This document shows, one piece after another, positions 27,801 through 38,284 of a DNA stretch of 64,000 nucleotides. The stretch lies in the NCBI GenBank assembly GCA_032191485.1, contig JAVDOI010000019.1:2508612-2572611 (forward strand), in the 5' to 3' direction. Under the pieces are notes generated by a model that did not search any database, was not told where the DNA came from, and saw only the letters and a program-made list of their open reading frames with translations. Position numbers and translations under genes: made by a program. Position 1 is the first letter of the stretch; every line of letters starts with the position of its first letter. This stretch comes from Leptoclinus maculatus (taxonomy: Eukaryota; Chordata; Actinopteri; Perciformes; Stichaeidae).

Positions 27801-29235
27801 AAGAGAGACAGTTTGGCAACGGGGAGCAAACCAAACAAGACTTTAATGCAAATAGTAAATACCTTTTAACCCACGAGGAAAAACACACCCTCTCGTTCTT
27901 CTACGCTGTTGCTACCAGTTCCTCAGTGCGAGTTATTAAGTTTCATTGACTGGACCCATTCTCCCTCAACTCGGAACTGCCAACATTTCCCAGAATGCCT
28001 TTTATGTCCAGTACGCTCTCATCAAAATCTAAATTGTAATGTAATAGTGTGAGTGGTTGCAGAGCACATATTGGTGGTTTGCTAACACACTGTCATACCA
28101 GCTTCTAGTGACCTTCATGGCTGCTCGCACAGTGACTAACAAGCTCCATCATGTGGCAGGGCTGCCTTTCAATGAACTACTTACATATTCTTCATGGTAC
28201 TCCTCATATTTCTTCTTCATCAGCCCATTTGACAGGAACTTCTGGCTTTCTCCGTCCCCATTGTCGTCCAAAAACTGACTGCAGGGACCAATAAAAGAAA
28301 GAATAAGGAAAGAAATGAACACATGCATACACAGTATTTCTATTATGTCAGATTTTCTGTCACTTTTGATGACACAACATGTACAAATCCTGTAGACTTA
28401 GTGTTGTGTTCAAGAGCAAACAGAAGAACTGTTTTGATCAGAGCTGGCTTTAAAGCTTGGTGTGTTAATGCTTCATTTACTTTGAGAGTGTACAAATTTA
28501 AACTTTTCCACCTCACACCTTGTCAATCAACACTGTTAGGTCACTCTGAGCAGCTGCCGTACACGCCGCTCTAATACCTTAATTACAGCTTGGGTAGGTA
28601 ACATTAAACTTCTTTTTGCCAGAGCATTTGAGTAAAGAGGCAGAGAGACCAAAATACCCACAAAAAACAACCCTAAATCAGAAAAATGTGACCTTCACAA
28701 TTATTACAAATTACTAGATGTCCCCTGCTAATGCTAAATATGCCGATAGTGTTTCGGTTTACATGCACGTAATTGAAAAGGTTCCTGGGAGATGTCCGGT
28801 TAAAGCAGGAATTTGGAGATTGTGAGCACATTTGAAGCAGTAAACTGGTTTCGGTAGTAAAAACTGTCCAGAAATCAGGCTTTTACTGCAGAAACCATGC
28901 TGCTGGTTTCATTGGGTTTCTCTTGGGTAACCCCTTATGTCAGCCACAGAAGCAGAGTTTCTAGTTTACACAATGTTTAAGAATGAATGTCACACCCTAA
29001 TTGCAAAGAGGGCATAAATTGACAGAAATATGCCTGGAGTTGTTTAACAAAGCTGCAGTATCAGAGCTGCATAGTCAAATCACTGCTCGTTGGACATCAT
29101 GGTTGCTGACCTGTCGGTGATGCCCTTCTCAGAGTCGATGGGCTCCGTGTAGCAGTCGTCCAGGCTGCCGGTGCTCTCGTCATCACCCTCGGTGGAGACT
29201 TTCCTCAGCTCCATGCGATCCACTGCTCCCGGCAT
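15304..29235 (-). CDS. slc38a4: Sodium-coupled neutral amino acid transporter 4 (SNAT4), 15 coding exons, complete
   Basis: Seen: fifteen minus-strand exons, all with GT-AG borders and compatible phases, join to 1,629 nt (542 residues plus TAA). Signatures include MELRKV near the start, SFGMSVFNLSNAIMGSGILG in the first membrane segment (around residues 79-98), AFGWPGKI, MQNIG, WYLNGNYLV, CHPEVLPIY, AVTLTVPIVLFP and a C-terminal LDWIHNPP. Length is close to mammalian SNAT4 (547). Known for the family: plasma-membrane, Na+-coupled symport of small neutral amino acids with 11 membrane helices. The large extracellular loop (exon 9) holds three N-glycosylation sequons at Asn263, 267 and 275, and Cys252 and Cys315. 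These match in order and approximate spacing the glycosylated asparagines and disulfide cysteines described for rat SNAT4. Asn89 aligns with the Na+-site Asn82 of SNAT2. The paralogues slc38a2 and slc38a1 are less likely because the MELR N-terminus, the AFGWPGK motif and the loop fit SLC38A4 better. The start is the first in-frame ATG of this exon; a second Met at codon 8 aligns with MELR of the human protein. Confidence 0.95.
15545..15565. repeat. (TG)n tract beside exon 14 donor
   Basis: About ten TG units, 13 bp downstream of the splice donor in gene orientation. Confidence 0.8.
15578..15675 (-). CDS. slc38a4: slc38a4 coding exon 14 (residues 476-508)
   Basis: Encodes GSSAATMLIFILPAAFYIRL then VKSVPFRSPQKIG. 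FRSPQK matches SNAT4, where SNAT2 has MKSVQK. Acceptor TTTTGCAG, donor GTAAGT, followed by a (TG)n tract. Confidence 0.95.
15991..16135 (-). CDS. slc38a4: slc38a4 coding exon 13 (residues 428-475)
   Basis: Encodes IRSSINTLLFSGREFSWIRH followed by MLIAAAVLAFNNMLVIFVPT and IRDIFGFI, close to SNAT4 (LLF..FSWIRH, AFNN/ALNN). The acceptor CCCAG follows a pure C/G tract on the intron side (16141-16157). Donor GTGAGT. Confidence 0.95.
16488..16525. repeat. (GT)n microsatellite
   Basis: 19 GT units in the intron. Confidence 0.9.
16751..16759. promoter_or_regulatory. Candidate amino-acid response element (ATTGCATCA) in slc38a4 intron
   Basis: ATTGCATCA is identical to the amino-acid response element (C/EBP-ATF composite site, TGATGCAAT on the other strand) known in intron 1 of mammalian SLC38A2. 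Here it is in the 5.3 kb intron between coding exons 12 and 13. About half a match is expected by chance in 64 kb on both strands. Confidence 0.25.
18855..18894. repeat. (AC)n microsatellite
   Basis: 20 AC units in the intron. Confidence 0.9.
21450..21574 (-). CDS. slc38a4: slc38a4 coding exon 12 (residues 386-427)
   Basis: Encodes ENVEAELLHTFTKVYKFDTM then LLLVRLAVLTAVTLTVPIVL and FP. The AVTLTVP helix includes threonines 418 and 420, in the region of the SNAT2 threonine linked to the Na+ site. The donor GTGAGT opens the 5.3 kb intron. Confidence 0.95.
21883..21983 (-). CDS. slc38a4: slc38a4 coding exon 11 (residues 352-385)
   Basis: Encodes DRSRKKMQNVSNLSILTMLI then MYMMSALFGYLTFY, a cytosolic basic stretch followed by a membrane helix. 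Acceptor CACAG, donor GTAAGG; phase 1 at its end. Confidence 0.95.
22129..22208 (-). CDS. slc38a4: slc38a4 coding exon 10 (residues 326-351)
   Basis: Encodes TAYTLPILAFAFVCHPEVLP then IYSELK, a membrane helix ending in the CHPEVLPIY motif diagnostic of the family. Acceptor CCCAG, donor GTAAGT in phase 2. Confidence 0.95.
22989..23237 (-). CDS. slc38a4: slc38a4 coding exon 9 (residues 243-325), large extracellular loop
   Basis: The longest coding exon (83 codons). It opens MIYKKTQLPCPLPFF and closes CTPKYFVFNSQ. Between them lies the variable extracellular loop with sequons NLS (Asn263), NSS (Asn267) and NRT (Asn275). Cys252 and Cys315 flank the loop and probably form the disulfide known from rat SNAT4. 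Loop length resembles SNAT4 and is much longer than in SNAT2. Acceptor CCCAG, donor GTGAGG. Confidence 0.95.
24272..24330 (-). CDS. slc38a4: slc38a4 coding exon 8 (residues 223-242)
   Basis: Short exon encoding GYLGYTSGFSLSCMVFFLCV, conserved in all SNAT proteins. Acceptor TACAG, donor GTAAGT, ending in phase 0. Confidence 0.95.
24980..25062 (-). CDS. slc38a4: slc38a4 coding exon 7 (residues 195-222)
   Basis: Encodes GEWYLNGNYLVVFVSIGIIL then PLSLLKNL, a membrane helix following the WYLNGNYL motif shared by SNAT proteins. It is separated from exon 6 by an intron of only about 100 bp. Acceptor TGCAG, donor GTAAGG. Confidence 0.95.
25167..25248 (-). CDS. slc38a4: slc38a4 coding exon 6 (residues 168-194)
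   Basis: Encodes AMSSYLFIVKYELPEVIRAF then LGLEEIS. The segment is highly conserved across SNAT2 and SNAT4 (YLFIxKYELP). Acceptor CTGCAG, donor GTGAGT directly beside a short (CA)n tract in the intron. Confidence 0.95.
25350..25442 (-). CDS. slc38a4: slc38a4 coding exon 5 (residues 137-167)
   Basis: Translation SLIYEKLGERAFGWPGKI followed by AAFGSIIMQNIG. The AFGWPGK sequence matches SNAT4, while SNAT2 has AFGLVGK. This is the main reason for choosing slc38a4. Acceptor GACAG, donor GTAAGG in phase 1. Confidence 0.95.
25537..25748 (+). repeat. Dispersed repeat family A, copy 1
   Basis: Shares GAAGACTTGAAACTAGAGAT, ATGTTTACAATGTTTACTGAG, TTCTCATAGACTTCTATACA and GGAGTCGCCCC with 50785-51263 and 59600-60155, and inverted with 30470-30862. 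It lies in the intron between coding exons 4 and 5. Confidence 0.8.
25996..26069 (-). CDS. slc38a4: slc38a4 coding exon 4 (residues 112-136), second membrane helix
   Basis: Encodes ILLVGVAILSLYSVHLLLM followed by TAKEGG, the second transmembrane helix and the loop after it. The human protein has nearly the same VAILSLYSVHLLLKTAKEGG. Acceptor TGCAG, donor GTGGGT inside the glycine codon (phase 1), a weaker donor than the others in this gene. Confidence 0.94.
26480..26569. repeat. 45-bp tandem duplication
   Basis: Two near-identical 45-bp units beginning CAGACGGAGCTGGCAGAGGA, in the intron between coding exons 3 and 4. Confidence 0.85.
27539..27654 (-). CDS. slc38a4: slc38a4 coding exon 3 (residues 74-111), first membrane helix
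   Basis: Starts HPGHTSFGMSVF after acceptor GAGCAG and encodes the family's most conserved segment, transmembrane helix 1, with NLSNAIMGSG. Asn89 is the counterpart of SNAT2 Asn82, implicated in Na+ binding (family knowledge). It ends in phase 2 before GTGAGT. The acceptor is a tandem GAGCAG; the CAG choice gives HPG without an extra glutamine. Confidence 0.95.
28185..28278 (-). CDS. slc38a4: slc38a4 coding exon 2 (residues 42-73)
   Basis: Acceptor CTGCAG, donor GTAAGT. Translation runs from split Ser42 through QFLDDNGDGESQKFLSNG and a lysine/glutamate-rich stretch to Tyr73. ESQKFLSNG corresponds to ESQKFLTNG of mammalian SNAT4 and is one of the better markers separating this gene from slc38a1 and slc38a2. 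Confidence 0.93.
29111..29235 (-). CDS. slc38a4: slc38a4 coding exon 1 (residues 1-41 and part of 42)
   Basis: Begins MPGAVDRMELRKV and is rich in acidic and Ser/Thr residues, as expected for the cytosolic N-terminus. It ends in split codon AG| before donor GTCAGC. The 5'UTR part continues to an acceptor at about 29336-29341 (polypyrimidine tract, then TAGCAG). A at position -3 gives an acceptable start context. The N-terminus is seven residues longer than a start at the MELR methionine would give. Confidence 0.9.
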
Positions 29236-29339
29236 AGTGGCGCGCAGCGGTGGCGAGAGGCGGAGAACAGCGGTTTTCTTTTTCGGATTTCAGGTTTTAC
29301 AGTTCACAAGGCGGTGATGTGCTTCTTTCTCAACCTCTG
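29236..29339 (-). other. slc38a4: slc38a4 5'UTR part of the first coding exon
   Basis: Between the start codon and a strong acceptor: a T-run of 12 followed by GTCTAGCAG on the minus strand. Two AGs lie 3 bp apart (TAG and CAG), so the UTR may begin at 29339 or 29336. That this exon receives an upstream non-coding exon is inferred. Confidence 0.7.
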
Positions 29340-30469
29340 CTAGACAAAAAAAAAAAGACCTCGAAAAAACGAAACAACAGGAAACATTAGAGGATAGTGA
29401 CTAAGACGGTTTTGAAAGTTTCTGTTCACATCTTAAACAACAGTGGCTACTGGCCCAAGTCTTGAACAATCACTGGCACTTAAGTTCACCACAGGAGTGG
29501 CCACTTTCAGCTGATAGCGGGCATGCGGATGCATGTATTGTCTGGCTTCATCATCCTCAACGGGGGCCTTTTGGCCTTGAATGAAGAACACTTTTGAGTG
29601 AAATGGGGCCTGTTACCTTGCAAATCAGTCCATCTCGTTTCCTGGAACTGACGGACTGTTTGTTACGTTAGCTTAGAGAGGAAAGCTGGGACATGATGCA
29701 AGCTTGGCGCCTCATGCAGCTTCACCAACACCAGGCAGGGCTGAAGTCCTGCCAGCTTTATTGCTCTTTCCATTTTACACCAGCTTGATTTGGGGCATAT
29801 ATTTTGTTTACAATGACTGTTTGTAAAATACAAGTAATACAATACAAATCTCTTCTGTCTTTAGTAAGATATTACAATTTTGACGTACGTAGAGATTACC
29901 GGCTGGAGTTAAGTCAACAAACCCTGAAACAAGGTCATGGATGCAATAAGTTCAAGAGGCCGTCTGACCGCCACCATCAACAGAAAGCGTGTTCATTTAC
30001 ATGCTGGTTTACTCAGCCTCACCCACTACCATTAAAGAAAAAAAAAGCCAACAGCACCGCACAGGATAACACACATTTTCCGTCAGTAGCATTCATTGAG
30101 TTATGTAAGGACAGAAAAAAGACAGACAACAAACCCTGTATGATTTGTTCATGCTACTAACAAGCCAAATTATTTACAGTGCTGTTCGTCACTCACACAA
30201 AGAGCTCTTTGATTGGGTAGAGGGAAAGATCCCAAGTGCTACTCAACGACATGCAACCCAGGGAAAGCACAAACCATAGCAACAAGAACACAACCACAAC
30301 AACGTCACGCGAGAAAAGTGTCGCTCCGAAATTCTCCTTTGTTTAGAAGTATTTACGGCAGCAATTGTGTGGTGTCGATCCCAGTGGAATGCCACTGGAA
30401 AGAACGCAGTTTCAAGTTTTAGTGCAAATATCTGGCTCTTAAGCAGCTAAACCAGGCGGCAGAGGAAGT

Positions 30470-30862
30470 CTGATTGTATAGAAGTCTATGAGAAAATGAC
30501 CCTACTTCTCACGCGATTTGTAACTTTAGTAAACATTGTAAACATGAGTTTATGGTCTCAATCTCTAGTTTCAAGTCTTATTCAAAACAACTTGATGTGT
30601 ATTTAATAAATGATGGTCCCTTTTAGAGTAAAAACAGGGTAAGCTTTAGGGCGTGGCTACCTTGTTGTTGACAGGTCACCACGACGTTGTCCGGTCTGGG
30701 AGTTGTCCGTGCTTTTGTTTACAACCCTTTCACAGGGTGTTTTCAGTTCATGAAAGTCTAAACATGTCTTATTCAGCATTTGGTTGTACTTAAAGCTAAG
30801 ATGGCGACAGACAAAAACAAAGGTGGGGCCTACAAAACTGTTGACCCGGTGACTACGTCCAC
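30470..30862 (-). repeat. Dispersed repeat family A, inverted copy
   Basis: The reverse complement of the family A core is clear at 30470-30595. Further matches reach GACTACGTCCACTT at 30850. Confidence 0.7.
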
Positions 30863-33304
30863 TTATTTATTTTATACAGTTAATGGGCTAAATGTGTCTC
30901 TGTGTTCAACAGCTAATCGCTAACTTTGTCTGTCTGCTGGTTGGTGCTTAAAAAGTAGTGACCAGTCGGGTTTTCTCAGCGAAAACAGCTACAAAAACAA
31001 CACTATAAAAGTGGTGAAATGAACCAAAACAGGACAGTTATTGAGCGGAAATCCAAAGCAAAGAGCTGAAAGATACATAAAAAGTATATACAGTATTTTC
31101 CTATACTAATACATTGTTATTTTTTAACATGTAAGCAGAATGTTAATATTGTAGCTGGTCGTGGTGGGACAACTTTATATACAGTCGGGTTGTTTAATCT
31201 TCATCTTTTAGATATGAATATGATAAGCTTCGACATATTTTGTAAACCTATCATTGGTTTTGTCTGTAAATCAAAAGTTCAATATTGCCCTCAGAGATGT
31301 AGTGACGTGTTACTATAAAGTAGTACAAATGGCAAATACAGAAAGTACAAGTACCTCTAAACTGTGCACAAGAGGTTGTGTTCTTGTGTCTATGGTTTGG
31401 GTTTACCCTAGGTCGCTACTTCAAAAACTACCATGAATGCTTAAGCAACAGCTTCTACCGCAGGAAGTGGTTTAGCAGCAGTATCTTTCCATCACAATAT
31501 GTTTTCAGACAACATGCAACCATGCATCCACAGAGAGCTTTCCATTGTACAACAAGGTGATCAGCTGCAAACAATGACGGAGGTGTTAGAACTCTCCACC
31601 TGGCTGGTGCAGCTAGACCCACAGCATTTGGTCGCTTTAAGCTGACAGAGATCAAGCGGCTACATTACCGTTAACAACCACATCACACAGGCCAGTACAC
31701 CTAATCTCTCACTGTCGCTCTCTGCTGCGTGGCAAGAGAGATGCGGGGAATAGGTCTCTCTTTCCATTGCCAGGAGGATTAACCTGTCCGACTTGGTAAA
31801 CGTCACGCGTTCCGGAGTTTAATGCCGCCGTTGTTACAATCATAACATTACAAAAGCACACGTTTGGCAGCATGCCGCGGAGGCCCCAACCCTCGACACG
31901 GTATGAGATCTGTGGAGCTGAAACTGACTGCAGTTCACAACCTACAAGTAGTGTGTAAATTATCTGGAGTGGGCACATTTACATTGAATTGAATCCTCCC
32001 AAAACAGAGGGCGCACATTTGCCACACAGCTGTAAAATAAAGACTGCTTTGGCTATTTGCATACTGGACACAAATCCACAAAAATGCTAATGAAACGGCT
32101 GGAGAGCAACGTGACAAATGAGACTGCAGAGAAGAGAGATAAATATGCTAATACTGTATCCAGAAGCACACGTGTCTGACCACCTCTGAAAGTGGCAGTC
32201 GTGGGATGCCCCCACACGTGTGTTTACAGCTGCCATACATACACTGGCCAACACACGCAACTAAAATTCTGCAGCTATTTCACAATTGCAGAATATATTT
32301 CTTCAATTGCCTTGCAGTAGAACTGCCTTCGATATTATGAACTGTATTAAAAAAAACGATTTTTCAGTTGGTCAAACTGCTGTCACTGATTGTAAAGCAG
32401 AAGCAAACATGATAGTACACGTCTGGTGACTTGTGAAATTAGAAAACAGGAAAACACAAGCAAATCAACCAAAACCACCAGCTTCCTGTTGTAAGCAGCT
32501 TCACCAAGTGATCTTAAAAATAAAAGGACAGCAGAAAACAACTGAACGAGTCAACATGTTTAGAAAAGAAGATCATCCTGTAGTTTCTGTGTGATAGGAC
32601 CAAACTGTCAGTGAAAACAGAAAAAAACAACAACACTGATTCGCCTATCCATTGTTTCAAAATAAAATAAACTTATTTCTTTAAGAAGAAATATTAGATC
32701 TTTTTCTAAACCTCATGTCTTCCCTCTGAAAACACTCCCGCTATCTTACACATCCTCCACCCAAACAAACTCTTGCATCAGCCACCACCTGAGAGAAAAA
32801 TTCTTTCCAGCGTTGCACACTGCAGTAACTTTGGTCTACTTCACTTGTAACAGTCTGAGGCAATGTGTGTTACTCAAACACACCCTGCTGCTGCAGCTAG
32901 AGAAGTCAAGAAAAGGCTTTTGCTCCAAAAATAATAGCTTGGAGAAGATTTATTTTCCTTAACAACAAGCGTATTGCTATTTTTGTAAGGTTGGTAACCT
33001 TATTTTCATGCACAGTATGAATCACATTTTTCAAGCAGAGCAGGCATACTCACTTAATAAAAAAATCTGTAAAGAGGTTCCTGGATTGTTTCTTTTATTT
33101 TCTTTTTTAATCGATTTATTCTCGAGAGAGTTGATAGAAAAGTAAATGGGCGAGGAGCTGCAGCTTTTTTGTATCTCAGGTGAGAAAGCAGGCTTTTAAA
33201 ACAGAGGAGGGAGGGCCTGTGTTGACCAATGAGGACAAACAGAGTTCACCCAGGCCCCTCCTTCGTGCACCCTCATAACTCCCCCATACACACACAAACA
33301 CACA

Positions 33305-33560
33305 ACCGTGTACTTCTATCTTTGTAAGGACACTTACTGACATAATGCATTCCCTAACCCCAACCTAAACCTAAATCTACCCTGAACCTTAAATCTAAGT
33401 ATGAACCCTTAAACTGGCCTTTAGAGGTGAGTTCCAGGGAGGACAGGACAAAATGTCCTCACTTTCCAGAAATGTCCTCACTTTCCAGAAATGTCCTCAA
33501 TCTGAGGGACTAAAACTTTAAGCGGTCCTCATGAAGATAGCTGTACAAGTACACACATAC
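33305..33560. repeat. Teleost repeat with GTCCTCA motifs flanked by CA tracts
   Basis: Runs from TGTACTTCTATCTTTGTAAG through CCTAACCCCAACCTAAACC and two tandem copies of AAATGTCCTCACTTTCCAG (33450-33488) to GATAGCTGTACAAGTACACA. This arrangement is widespread in fish genomes. Confidence 0.55.
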
Positions 33561-34002
33561 ACACACGTTTGTCTGCCTTAACCGAAATGAGCATTTGCAC
33601 TTATTGATAGATAGACTGACAAACAGACAGAGAGACAGCGTGCACCAACGCTGTTAAATACCCACGGTTGTTTCAAGACGTGATCACATGACTACCCAGT
33701 TTTATACTGGGTAGTCCCAGACTAGTGGAGTGACAAGGCCATGGTCACAGAGAGCTGAGAGATCACACACCCCACCGCTTGAAACAACTGATTTTGTCGT
33801 CACTGTACTGTCTCATCTGTACCCTCCCCACAAAAAAAACCGACACACACAACTATTTGCACACGCAGCTGCACAGACTTGGTAGGCTGTGCCACCGGCC
33901 GACCAATCGGGGGACAGCGTTGGGGATGTCGCCATGCCCAAGGTCATGTTCATGTCAGGGATGAGGGTTTATCTCTGTCCACTTTGTAATGCCCTTCAAC
34001 AA

Positions 34003-34040
34003 TTGCAGTTTGTTCTTCTGTGTTGCAGAACAAACTGCAA
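34003..34040. repeat. Perfect 14-bp hairpin
   Basis: TTGCAGTTTGTTCT at 34003-34016 and its exact reverse complement at 34027-34040, with a 10-nt loop. Confidence 0.85.
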
Positions 34041-35627
34041 CACAGCAGCTTAGAAACTTATATATCGATTGAGTGAAAACTTTCATCGTCATCATCATGA
34101 ATAAAGACAAAGTCCCTCAACTGGGTATAAAACATGAAAACCCCAATCCATGTGGTTGAATTAAAAACATCCAAATCTTCAATTGTGCCTGTAAAATTGA
34201 GACTTCCTGTCAACAACAGCCACAAAACAAAGGAGAATAGTAAGACTATTTCACCTCAATTTAAGACAATATTTGATATATGACTGTACTGTGAAGCAGT
34301 GAAAAGACTAACAAAGACTGTTTTGTTGAATTTTATTTTGTTTCTGTCGAATTTAAATGAAGTGTGTTTCACGACGACCATCGAGGTAAAATTACAAGAG
34401 CATATTAATTTTATGTTTTATAATAAAGTGTCCAAATTCCTGTTGATTGTATTCATTATATAATCACTTCAACGCACGTCACATTGCATCGCACCGGAGG
34501 AGGGGCGAAAAGCGTGTCCACCCAGGTGTCAAGTTTCTAAGCTGCTGATCAGAGCTGGAGCCGATAAATACCTGAGACTACTGCAGAGTTATATATCTCC
34601 CTGGAATGAATGACGATTGTAGCCTTTCCCACTAAAGACAAAAGCCAGATGTTAGTGGGTGTTAGTAGGTTTCTTGTCCAGTGGGAAAGGGGCTCAAGTA
34701 AGGCTGTAGCTGTAAAACTCGAGAGTGCACTGAACTGAGAAAAGGTGTCTTTTCTTGTTCGTGAATTCAACTTTTCATTTGTAAGAGCTATTTAAGTTAC
34801 AAAGTCCTAAACAAATAATCAAACCAACCAAAGAATAACTTACTAGTAGAGAATGTTTGAACCAAAATCAACAAGGAGTGTGTTTAAGTTTCTGATTTTC
34901 AACTGACTTTAAAAAAAAAGAAATGCAGCTAGCAGTCTAGTAATGTGGGTATTGGTATATCAAGAAAAAAAGTGAAGGCATAAGAAAGGTGACACTTTCT
35001 ATATACAGTTATCATGATAGAAAAAAACACAGCTAAGTGAATGGCAGTGAAAGTCAAATTCCCAGAAAATAGTGAACTTGCCACTGCGATCCTCACCGCA
35101 GCTGCAGGGACATTCCTTAAATGGCATCACAGTTCTTCAAGTGTGTGTGGGGTTTCACACACACGCACACACTCAGCCAATCACCTATGAATACAAAGCT
35201 GTCACTGAGCCAATCCCACAACATACCAAACAGGGACGGGGTTAGCTTGGGGGGTTGGGTAGGTCACAAACTTCCGAGCAGAGCCAGCTATAGAAGTGAC
35301 TGAGCTCAGTGTTTGAGGTCAAACATATCATGCAAACAATCATAGAGGGGAAAACTGTTGATCAAAGTCCTTTGTCGCTGTGTTGGAAACTTAGCAAAGT
35401 CCGACGATACATCACTATTATATTGTGTTTGGGATATTGAGACTTCAAACTTGTCTGTGATACAAAGTGGGGACATTTCCCAGACAGGGACACTGAATTG
35501 CCTGTTTGGGTGCAAATGACTACATTTTGTGTGTACACCTTGCAAAATTGTATTTCCCTAGATAATACAATTTCATAGTCTACAACGTAAATATTGGTTC
35601 ATGTTATTTTTGTGCAGCATCAAATGT

Positions 35628-35800
35628 AGAGCTGAAAACAAATTGTTGATTAATCAATCAGTAGATAGACAGAAAATAAATAGACCGTAAACTGAAAGTC
35701 AAAGAAATTTGAAGACGTCTGCTTGGGCTCTATTTTCTATAGACCAAATGAATATTTGAGAGAATAATCGCCAGATTAATCAATATCAATAATATATGTT
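35628..35800. repeat. Relic of teleost repeat with GATTAATC palindromes
   Basis: GAGCTGAAAACAAATTGTTG, then ATTAATCAATCAG, GACAGAAAATAAATAGACCG, CTTGGGCTCT, TTTTCTATAGACCAAATGA and CAGATTAATCAAT. This order is typical of a very common fish element whose full copies are longer. Confidence 0.6.
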
Positions 35801-37857
35801 AGTTAGTTGTATATTTATGACAGGATTATCTTATGCAAGAATGATCATCACTGAGTATTTTATTAGCTAGATTGGCTTTTGACTCTTTGAAATTAATAGG
35901 TTTAGTTTGGTTAAATTGGGAGATGATGAATTGTCAACCTTAATGCAGCTGTGTCTTCCAGGTAAATATGTATGTTGTATTTAACATACATAAAAACGTC
36001 CCTTATTTACTGACCGATCTGAACAGTCTGGTCCAACTTGGGACGAGTTTGTAAGGTCTCCTCCTCTTTCAGTTTCTTTCTGACGCTTTCCAGCTAATGT
36101 TGATCAATTTCCACCCAACCTACTTTGTCATCTTCCAGAAAGTGCCCACCCACTGCAGTTCACTTAAAGTTTTCTAAAAAACAAACTATTAGTCATTTCT
36201 GTAGCAAGTGTTGACATCAGCTGGTCAACATAAGGCCAACGGGGATGTTTCCGTCATGGATCCAGGGGTTATTAACCTCCACTTTTGGGACCAAAACATC
36301 TCTGACGTGACACCTTGGACTAGAACTTGTACCCTCTGCTTGTTTGAACGGATGAATATGTCCCACACACACACTTACATCAGAAAGCACATCAGCCTGT
36401 ATTTTTGCTGTGCAGCCGACCGCCCCGACGACTCTCTTAGTGATCATTATGAGCTGAAGTTTAAAGGCATCTAAATTAAGCTTATGGCCCATGTGACTGG
36501 CTACAAATACAACACACAGTTTGCTGGTGAGTCATTGGCCAGATGACAACCAAAATCTGCTCAAATGTAAAATATAACACAAACTTACCTTGGAATATCT
36601 AAAAAGGTTAAGAAGTGGTGAAAGGTAAAAACGTGTGTTTATTCAAATATAATATTTAAATCTTAGTTCTACGTTTTATGGACAAAGGTGGCCTCTTTAA
36701 GAATTTCACAGGTTTAAGGCAGCAGGTATTTTTGTACCCTGCCTGTAGAATCTATCAGCACTATGCAAATGTTTGCGAGTAGGCGTCTGCCATATGATGT
36801 AACATACATCATATGACATTTAGTCATGATTATTCGTAGAAATGTGACAAACGCTTGTTTTTTTCCTCCAGTAAAGAGCAGCCTTGGGGTATATACACAT
36901 TGAGACATGCTGAGTTCATTTAAAAAACAACACCAAATTCTTTATTCAAACTAGGTAGGTAATTAATAAGGTTCCCACACCTCACGGGAGCTGCACATCG
37001 TAACCACAGTCCTTCACTGGAGGCCGCAATGCAAATGTGATGAAGCGGTTTGGAGTTGTAGCTGTTAAAGAGGAAAGGTCTGGTGATACATTCTTGACAC
37101 AACCAGCCTGCTTTTTAACTGCTAAACTCATTTATAAAAAAAAACAATTAAAAAAGAAAACTGACATTCAAAACAATACACAACTTAATCGCTGAATTGG
37201 CTCACGTTGCATGAGCACCACTAGCAAACTAAACTCAGTAAAACATCCCCAATATCATGGTGCTGTGTCCGGAGAGGAGAGATGGATCCATAAGTCAATG
37301 GGATGAGTTGCTCAAAATCACACACTTTCTCTTTGATGTCCTGAACCTTAAATCCCTGCATCCCTTTCTAGAGAGGAGCTTTGCATACCAGCTACTATAA
37401 CAAAGCAAAACAACAAAAGCGATCTGTATCTGTGCTTTCACTTGGGAGGAATTTGTCATCTGTGGCACGCTGAGACAACTCCCTCGTCTTTCTGTAGCCT
37501 TTTCACACGTCTCCCCTGTTGGACACATGTGGACCATTAACATCTGGTTCCAAGAAATCAAGTGGTCATTTTTTTTTTTTCCGGTTTTAAGTAGGAAAAC
37601 AATAACATATCTTGTAGATTTCGGTTTTAAATCATTATGTTTTGTTTTACTCTACGTTTAACCTAGAAATCCTCCCATGCACGAATTTATGAAATCTGAT
37701 ATATCAGGAGCCCTCTGATATTTCAAGGAGATGCCAATAGTCATAAAGTACTCCGAGAACTCTGATGTCTAGCCACTGGCTCATGTTCAGCGGCATTTTT
37801 CTGACTCTCCAACTAAACACTCCTAAGCCCGCACAAATTGGCACAAAGCTACGCCAA

Positions 37858-37945
37858 ATTCAAAATTTCAATCCATCCAACAGTTGCTGTGATATTTCAG
37901 TCTGGAGTAAAGAGCTGCGCCGCTAGCATGGCTAAAAACCCTCAA
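37858..37945. repeat. Dispersed repeat family B, diverged copy
   Basis: CAATCCATCCAACAGTTGCT followed by GATATTTCA and CGCTAGCATGGCTAAAA, related to copies at 60408-60690 and 62918-63152. Confidence 0.5.
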
Positions 37946-38049
37946 GTGTGCGACCATGTCCTAAAAAGTGAGCCCATGTCAAGTGTTTTATCCTCTTCAT
38001 ACAATAGGAGCTAAGCTGAGCTTTGACAGCTTCAAGAAGTACCACCCTG

Positions 38050-38284
38050 AGCCTTCCACTTAGCACTTATTGTATTCATACTAGTTTGTTGCACTTATTG
38101 TTTTCGTTTGTTTCTGCAATGTACTTTTGCTCTGGTTTATGCTCTTAGATGCTTGTTTAGAAAAAGAGATGTACTTATGACTTCTGGTGACTAGTCGTTC
38201 TCTTGAATACCTATGTTGAATACACTTATTGTAAGTCGCTTTGGATAAAAGCATCTGCTAAATGACTGTAATGTAATGTAATGT
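38050..38284 (+). mobile_element. 3' tail of a LINE/SINE-type retroelement
   Basis: The tail TAAGTCGCTTTGGATAAAAG then CATCTGCTAAATGACTGTAA and TGTAATGTAA repeats is the 3' end shared by many fish non-LTR retroelements and their SINEs. The 5' part is missing, as in most truncated copies. Confidence 0.65.
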
